Positions 56,990 through 64,000 of a stretch of DNA of 64,000 bases are shown piece after piece. Position numbers and translations under genes: made by a program. The notes beneath the pieces are model-generated. The model was given only the letters and a program-made list of their open reading frames with translations. It had not been told where the DNA came from and ran no database searches. The DNA comes from Uloborus plumipes. Its lineage: Eukaryota > Arthropoda > Arachnida > Araneae > Uloboridae. The DNA lies in NCBI GenBank assembly GCA_038373865.1, contig JAXGGA010005158.1, positions 16,710 to 80,709 on the forward strand, read 5' to 3'. Positions within the stretch are counted from its first letter, which is position 1. Each line of letters opens with the position of its first letter.

Positions 56990-57327
56990 CACTGCAAAAA
57001 AATAAGTTGTTGTTTTTACAGTATAATAATGAAAGCAGAGGTTTCACTTTAAAACTGCAAAAGCGCAGCAATGAACTGTAAAACTAGCTTTTTTACAGTG
57101 TATTACTGTAAATTGAGCAATTTTACAGTTAATTACCATAAATTTAGCTGCGTTATACTGCAAAAACAACAGTATTTTCCTGCAGAAGAGGTTACAGTTT
57201 GAAACCGTAAACTAGCAATTTTACGGTTTATTACTGCAAACTTTGAAAATTTTCCAGTTTGTTACTGTAAAATTCCTATAAAAGTATCTGTATTATACTG
57301 TAAAAACAACATTAATTTTTTACAGTG
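56990..57327. mobile_element. 338-bp MITE, CACTGCAAAAAA/CACTGTAAAAAA ends
   Basis: TA flanks at 56,988 and 57,328. Inside, phrases such as TTTTACAGT and TTACTGTAAA recur at least ten times in both orientations. Confidence 0.8.
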
Positions 57328-57906
57328 TAATAACATGTAATCACCACAAACATATTCATGGATTTATAAAGTTCATCTTCTTCGCTCTTCAACTGCTTTC
57401 TTAAAAGCAACTCCGTTAAACTGTTGAATTACCTAATGATTATCACAAAAAGGCCAGCCCGTTCAGTTTAATTGCACCGCCTTGCAATTAAAGCATAACA
57501 CCTGGAGAAGAATGCTGTTTCATTGAAGTTGCGTCACAGCGAGACAAAAGCTTTCGCTGGATATCTCATTTGCTGCACGATTCCCCATCTTCCCGGAAGG
57601 CAATGGAAAGTCAAAACATCCAATTGCATCACAATTTACCTCCTACGTGTAGGATCTTCTAGAAAACTGCGTGTTCTTCTCAAACTTGAACGCATCCACA
57701 GGTCAGGCTAGTAGTCAAGGGCAAGCGAACGCGCAGAACAGGTATCCGATGATATATTATTACTCAAAGCCTGTTCTGTGCGCTGAGCTGCGACTTTAGG
57801 AACACTTTTGGTCAACTTTATCAGGAGCGAAATCTTATTTATAGCAAGGGTAGAGAGAAAGAAAATCTCCCATGAATAACTACATAATTAAACTATACGC
57901 TGCTAT
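57328..57906. other. No gene seen
   Basis: Mixed composition. The short open frames are not supported by anything else. Confidence 0.5.
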
Positions 57907-58606
57907 CAGTGGCGTACACAGACACATCATTTCAGGGGGGGGGGGACTGAGCTAAGACTTAGACAGAAGAGGGCAGGGAACCTCAGAAAATTTAGCCAAG
58001 GAAAGTAAATTTTTCGAAATTTTGAAATAATGCTAATTTAAAATGACAAAAATACGTCATCAACTTTATTTATCTCAAAAATTATTGTTGTAGTCGAGTA
58101 GTAAAGCGTTTTGATAAAAAGAAAAAAAGATAAATCAAAATTTAAAAGGTTCTCTTTATAAAAAGTTTTTGTTCCTCAACATGCAATATTTTGGCAAATT
58201 TGTGCTTTAAAAGCATTAATTTTGCTATTTATTTTATTATTGTTTCTAATGTTACGTTTCAATTACATGTGTTGAAATGTATGGAAAGGAATCAAATGAA
58301 TGAACAAGCATTAATCGGTGTTTCTGAAACAAAGTTGCAATAAAAATAAACAAAGTTGAATTTTAGATAGTCATTAACGTGGCAAACAGTAAAATGGACA
58401 TATATAAAAAAAAAGAACGAAAGAGAGAATTTACTTCTTTTCTTTTCTTACCTTGAATTTTGTCCTGTAATTGAATTTTCTCTGCAGAAAAATTTTCTCG
58501 TGTTGCGATTTCAAAAAAATAAAAATAAAATGTAGTAGCTAAAATGTTTTCAGTTCTTTTGGAGGGGACTGCAGCCCTATCAGCCCACCCCTTGAATACG
58601 CCACAG
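57907..58606. mobile_element. 700-bp hAT-type element, CAGTGGCGTA ends
   Basis: Left end CAGTGGCGTA, right end its complement with one change (TACGCCACAG). GCTGCTAT is duplicated exactly at 57,899-57,906 and 58,607-58,614. G-run after the left end. No transposase. Confidence 0.85.
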
Positions 58607-58617
58607 GCTGCTATATA

Positions 58618-59112
58618 CAGTGGAGCCTCGGTAACTCGATCCTCCACGGGATCACGAAAATATGTCGAATAAAGCGGGTGTGTCAACTTACAAAGGCTCC
58701 ATAATTTTATTTAGTATAGTATAGTGTGTTTCGTGTTGCTTATTTACTAGTGCTTACTATACTACACTGAAACTTATCTTGACAACAACATCATGACGTC
58801 AGCGTGACATTTGCATGACGTTACCCTATGAAAATCGAGCTAGATAAAACGTCACAGACTACTTGGCGAATTAGAGGAGATCGCTGACTACTTGTGAGCT
58901 CTTATTGGCTCCGCCCGTAGTGACGTTCAGTGTCAAGTTAAGTTGCATTCTAGTATACCATCAATTTTTACCATACAAATTTATTTCGGTAAATATTTTT
59001 TTTCTTTCTTTTTTTTAAGAATATAAATAGGACCAACCAATGGAAAAAATAAATGTCGACTTACTGAGGCTGTCGAGTCACCCGCTTGTCGAGTTACCGG
59101 AGTTCCCCACTG
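58618..59112. mobile_element. pogo/Tigger-type MITE carrying a nested MITE
   Basis: Ends CAGTGGAGCCTCGGTAACTC and, inverted, CAGTGGGGAACTCCGGTAAC share the Tigger-like pattern. TA on the left, CA on the right (probably mutated TA). Interrupted at about 58,750-58,965. Confidence 0.75.
58750..58965. mobile_element. MITE core with TGACGTCA, solo copy 2 (nested)
   Basis: Same family as 38,090-38,285. Outer ends TATACTACACTGAAACTT and TATACTAGAATGCAACTT (inverted). TGACGTCA at 58,794-58,801. Confidence 0.7.
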
Positions 59113-59783
59113 CATTTAGTTATACTTGTGTGCAGATTCTAGAATTGCTATGTCTTATGAAACAAATGACGGGTTCAGGTGTAAATAGTGGTAACTAGCA
59201 TTTTTACAAAATCAAAGATATGGCTTGCGAAAAGTTCGAGAAATTACTGCAGCAAATATTTTGATTTTAAAAACAAAGTGGGTACATTAATTAAGTGCTG
59301 TGTGTCGCTGTACTGTAAACCGTGTAAGGTTTCTGTTTATATGCCCACATAACATTGTTTTCACCAAATATTTCTATTTTACAATTTTGTCAGATACCAC
59401 TATTTACGCCAGAGCCTTCAAATTTTACAATGCGCATTTTTAAGTACGATATGATGGAATTTTGTCTGTGAAAAGAGGCTACAATAAATCTTTTTTTTTT
59501 TTTTCAACTCCCGTGGCAATAGTTTTTAACGGCCAGAAATGGCAAACAGCAGTCATTTACTGTTCGTTGAGTTTCATAAACGTTTAACAGTTCTCATGCT
59601 ACGTTTACTAAAAGTAGGTCCTGCAAGGCAAGTTATGTGCACAGGTTTTGTCATTTCACCAATGTTTTGGCAGTGGTGCACTCAGGTTCGTTTCTTAATA
59701 GGGGCTTACAGTTTCATAAGGAACTCCGATAAAAATATTTCTAAATTGATGTCTTAACAAGAAGTTCTGTCAAGAACTAAACG
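59113..59783. other. No gene seen
   Basis: Short open frame 59,539-59,757 has no recognisable features. Confidence 0.5.
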
Positions 59784-61809
59784 AGCCTACTTTCCCGTAC
59801 ATCGACATCGGCAATCTAGCATCTAATCAATATTCTCTTGAATATCTGAAACTGAAAATTATGTCAAACATACCTTTATAACACTTAAAGCTGATTTCTA
59901 AAAGCAAAATATACCCCTCTCATCAGATGATCAGGACACGTAAAAAGTAAATAAACGAGTAAATAAAGTTTTGTCGCACCTTTTAAAGAATGTAACTGCT
60001 ATAGTTCTTCCGTAGAAAAATTTTACAATCGTTTTCAAATGGAAAAAAAAATAAAAAATAAAACAAAAGTACAAAGAACATCAAAACACATTTTATCGAA
60101 GAAAGAAAAAAAACCTCGTTCGTTAATAAAATATCTCGAATTTTATTTTTAATCCGTTGCCAGTTATTAAATATAAGTAAAGAATAAAATGCTGTCGTGA
60201 ATGAACAATTTTTGTAATCAAAAAAAATATCGTCTGCCAAACAAAAAAATAATAAATAAAAATAATAATAATAAATTAAACAAAAAAATGAATAAATAAA
60301 CAAAAAATCGTCTGCCCAGTCAGTCATTTTTTTTCTGAGCCTGCATTTCCGCCATGTTTGCAGAGTCGGAGTCGGAATCAGAGTCCTCACAGAAGATTTT
60401 TCAGAAAAGTACTTAACATACATTTTTTATCAAAACTGTTTTCTTACAAAGTTAGTTTGAAGGAAATCCGCCTTTAAGTTTAGAATCAACATTCAATTTA
60501 AATTTCCCAGTAGGCGCTCACGTTAAAAAATTTTCTGAACGGTTCATCATTGAATGAAAAATGGTTCAAATTGAAAAGTGAAATATGGGAACGAGTCTCT
60601 CCGAGATCTTTCGAACAAAAAAAGTTTATTCAATTCAGACGGTTCACTTAAAAGTTATTAGGTGGAGAAAGGTTGCTTGAACGGTTCAATGTTGAACGAA
60701 AAAATGTTCAAATTGAAAATTTAAATACGGTAATGAAGTATCCTTGCCGATATCTTTCGAACAAAAAAAAAGTTTGTTTAAATCGGACTGTTCACTCAAA
60801 AGTTATTAGGGGTGAGAGCTTGTTTGAACGGTTCAATGTTGAACGAAAAAATGTTCAAATGGAAAATTTAAGTACGGTAATGAAGTATCCTTGCTGAGAT
60901 CCTTCGAACAAAAAAAAGTTTGTTCAAATCGGATTGTTCACTCAGAAGTTAGCATCGCGGGACAGGTTGTTTGAACGGTTCAAAGTTGAACCAAAAACTG
61001 TTCAAATCGAAAAATCAAATATGGGAATGAGCTGTACTCGCCGAGATCTTTCGAACAAAAAAAAGTTTATTCCATTCGGACTGTGCACTCAAAAGTTATT
61101 AGGTGGGGAAAGGTTACTTGAATGGTTCAATGTTGAACCCAAAATGTTCAGATTGAAAATTTAAATACTTTAATAAAGTATCCTTCCCGAGATGCTTCGA
61201 ACAAAAAAAAATTGTTTAAATCGGACTGTTTATTCAAAAGTTATTAGGGGTGACAGCTTGTTTGAACGGTTCAATGTTGAACGAAAAATTGTTCAAATCG
61301 AAAATGTAGATACGGGAATGAAGTATCCTTAAAAAGATCTTTCGAACAAAAAAAAGTTTGTTCAAATCGGACTGTTCACTCAAAAGTTAGCATCGCGGGA
61401 CCGGTTTTTTGAACGGTTCAAAGTTGAACCAAAAATTGTTCAAATCGAAAAATCAAATATGGGAATGAGCTGTACTCGCCGAGATCTTTCCAACAAAAAA
61501 AAGTTTGTCCAAATCGGAATGTTCATTCAAAAGTTATTAGGGGGGGACAGACAGACCGACAGACCGACCGACAGACCGACCGACAGACCGACACACAAAT
61601 TCCCCATCTCAATACCCTACTTTCAAACTTTTAATTTTTCGATATTCATTTTACCTCTTTATTTTTTTAACTTGGCGATATTTTTTGGACTTGGCGATAT
61701 TTTTTTTAACTTGGCGATTTTTTTTGGACTTGGCGATATTTTTTAGATGCATTAAGCTACTTTTCCTACTTTTTTCGTCTTTCTTTTATTTTTAACGGGA
61801 AAGTAGGCT
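59784..61809. mobile_element. TIR DNA transposon, non-autonomous, copy 2 (complete, 2026 bp)
   Basis: 15-bp perfect inverted ends AGCCTACTTTCCCGT. The interior matches 1-1453 in the same orientation. Its ~147-bp unit array (60,540-61,540) has more units than copy 1, and the (GACA/GACC)n run is longer. No target duplication is evident and no transposase is encoded. Confidence 0.75.
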
Positions 61810-62506
61810 AAAAATGAAATTTTAGGGAAGGAGGAGGATGTTATGTTTGGTGACTTTAAAGGGGCTTGGGTACTATCCTCTGAAATTTTTTGACGTAGAG
61901 GCTCTAAAACCGCAATTTAAATTATTTTTGATGATCCTAGGGGTAGAGGAGGGTTTTTCTTTTTAAAGTTATCTATGGTGGAATTAAGAACGGGGTTAGG
62001 GCTTGAAGGCGGGCTCTCCTACAAAATGTTTCAAATTAAAGACCAATAAATTCAACTTTTAGCGCTCTTTGGTTCTGTCAAAGGAGGTCATTTCATGCTC
62101 CTGGGGGGGGGGATTAAGCTCCTTAGCTCCCCCCATGGGTGCGCCACTGGTTTTGGGTGGTTTTCATTGATATACGAAATTTTAATACTTATTTTCTTTG
62201 TATTGTACCGTTTAAAAACTTTTCAAATGTATCAAATTGGGTAATCAAGAGTAGAACAATTCAGTTGCCCTGTTACAAAGCTTATTTAAGTCTGCTTTCA
62301 TGAGACAAAAATACCTGTGTATGCAGTTTTCATTGCTGCTCGTGCTTTAATGCGTAATTATACCTTTTCCTTTCATCAAGCGACTGGCAAACAGGTAATT
62401 TTTCAATGTATGAGGCCTGAAATGAAAATTTCACCTAATTTTTTTTACATAGTTGTTTTCGATCGTTAAACAATCGTCTAATTGTTAAACTGTCAGGCCC
62501 CCTCAT

Positions 62507-62540
<34 letters not shown>

Positions 62541-64000
62541 CTTTGAATTTGAACAGCAGAAACTTTCCATTTTTCAGTTTCTTGATCCAGTTTTAAGATT
62601 TTTAAACTGCTTTTATCCCCAATGTGACTAGCCACAAAAGATATATGAAGGGGAGATATATCAATCGATAAGAACGGAGTTCACGCTATTTCCTTTTTTT
62701 TTTTTTTTTTTTCGAAACTTTTGCTTCAATACACTATTTTTTGTAATTCAGATGTTTTTTTTCTCCTCCTTATCAAGTGGAGAAGTTTCTGGCTCAAAGT
62801 GGTTGCGAAACATTGTTAAATGAAAAATTACATGACGTGCATCGCATTCGATAAAAAATAGGCTTTAAAAAAATCTGGTAAATGTAGACAATAATATAAA
62901 GGAGCAAGAAAATTCCTACTTTTCTCAAACTCAACTATTTCTGCACATACCATGTTCATAAATGTCTTAATATTTTAATTCATATCATTTTTATAGTGAT
63001 AACTAAATTTTCTCCTGCAAAATAATGTGTTTTTCGCTTTAGGGTTGAAATTGAAAAAACTTTTTTACCTCGGCATTATTTAAGAGAAGAGGAAATTTTG
63101 TACTTTTAAGTATAAACAACTAAAGTTGCTTTTCCATTCCAATCACACCACAAATTGTTGCCTATTTTAATGTATTCATTAAACCGATTTTTTTTTTTAC
63201 CTTCACCTTTTTGACAATGTCTTAAACTCTGTTCAAAGTTAGTTTATCAAATTTTTTTAGTTAAAAACATGTGATAAGTCAAAAGCATATTTGCTCGAGA
63301 GGTAAATGTAATAAAATATAGTTAGTGATGTACTGTCTGCCCACGGATACTGTGGAACTGGCGAATGACCAGCTGAGACGAGTCTTCCTAGTGTAGGAGG
63401 GGAATAAAAAATTTGATGCTTGTGATTCTTTCATTGCAATGTGACTCTGCCTAAACACGAGTCGAGCAAACATCTGCAAAAGCTGACACCCCTAAAAACT
63501 ACTAGATGAGTCCATTGCCGCCGGTAAACCGGATGTTAGCCTTTCCATCTCATCCGTGGTCGGACAGCACCTTAACCCATTAATGCCTGGCGTCCCTTTT
63601 CAGGAACGGTCCAAAAAAAAAAAAAAAAAAGTCTGAATTTCCCCAAAATGAACATTTCAACCAAATAATAGTGTTCAATTAGTACCTTGGTATTGTTTCA
63701 ATTTGTAAGAACAGATTGCAGCCATTGTAAAGTGTGTTCTGTAGCAGTTTTAATATGATCTTTATCAAAAATGACATCGTTCACAATCTCAAGAAAAACA
63801 GCTAAGTTTTCAAAGTTGTTCCCAGTTTATATTAATTGCTGATTTTATTTATTCTTATAAAATGTCTTTTTAAATATTATATCGTAGGCAGAAAAAAATT
63901 TTAGTCTCAAAAGCATGTACCCTCTGGGGTCTATCGTAACTTTTACGGGACGATTTTTCTTTCCTTAATAAAAAAATTATTTTTTACATAATATTTTATT
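61810..64000. other. No gene seen
   Basis: Poly(T) at 62,507-62,535 and 62,694-62,712. A lone hAT-like right end GCGCCACTG lies at about 62,141-62,151 behind a G/C-run. The remaining frames are short. Confidence 0.55.

Overview
This is eukaryotic nuclear DNA, AT-rich and packed with transposons. Splice sites, long introns, poly(A) signals, (TA)n runs and many families of inverted-repeat elements all show this. The mix (Tc1/mariner, hAT, piggyBac-like and pogo-like MITEs, Helitrons, a CR1/Jockey-type LINE end, protein-primed family B DNA polymerase relics) fits an arthropod, perhaps a spider or other arachnid. The species cannot be fixed from sequence alone.

Layout. 1-21,500 is intergenic. 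It holds part of a TIR transposon (1-1453), a decayed DNA polymerase B relic on the minus strand (about 6660-3120), three short putative exons (7529-7055, minus), a 620-bp palindrome of nested MITEs (10,585-11,208), a second broken polymerase copy on the plus strand (14,108-15,375), the tail of an integrase-like gene (16,987-16,472, minus), a GC-rich palindromic patch, and two Helitrons joined head to tail (19,478-21,116).

21,508-54,775 is the one host gene I can support. It has four coding exons whose phases join exactly into a 950-residue protein: an N-terminal membrane segment followed by a very long Arg/Asp/Tyr-rich tail. Its introns (23.1, 5.6 and 1.7 kb) carry most of the mobile DNA: a third Helitron, a 7-kb chain of elements set in (TA)n runs (30.1-37.0 kb), hAT and piggyBac-like elements, a nearly intact Tc1-like transposon (42,925-44,336), and a foldback element with 14 copies of one GC-rich motif, split by a fourth Helitron (47,683-50,040).

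54,776-64,000 is the 3' UTR followed by more MITEs and a complete copy (59,784-61,809) of the transposon seen at the window start. No rRNA gene, functional tRNA gene or CRISPR array was seen. The clearest unusual items are the membrane/RD-tail gene, the 14-motif foldback, the abutting Helitrons with an internal second 5' end, and the Tc1-like transposase with DD32E spacing and a single stop codon.
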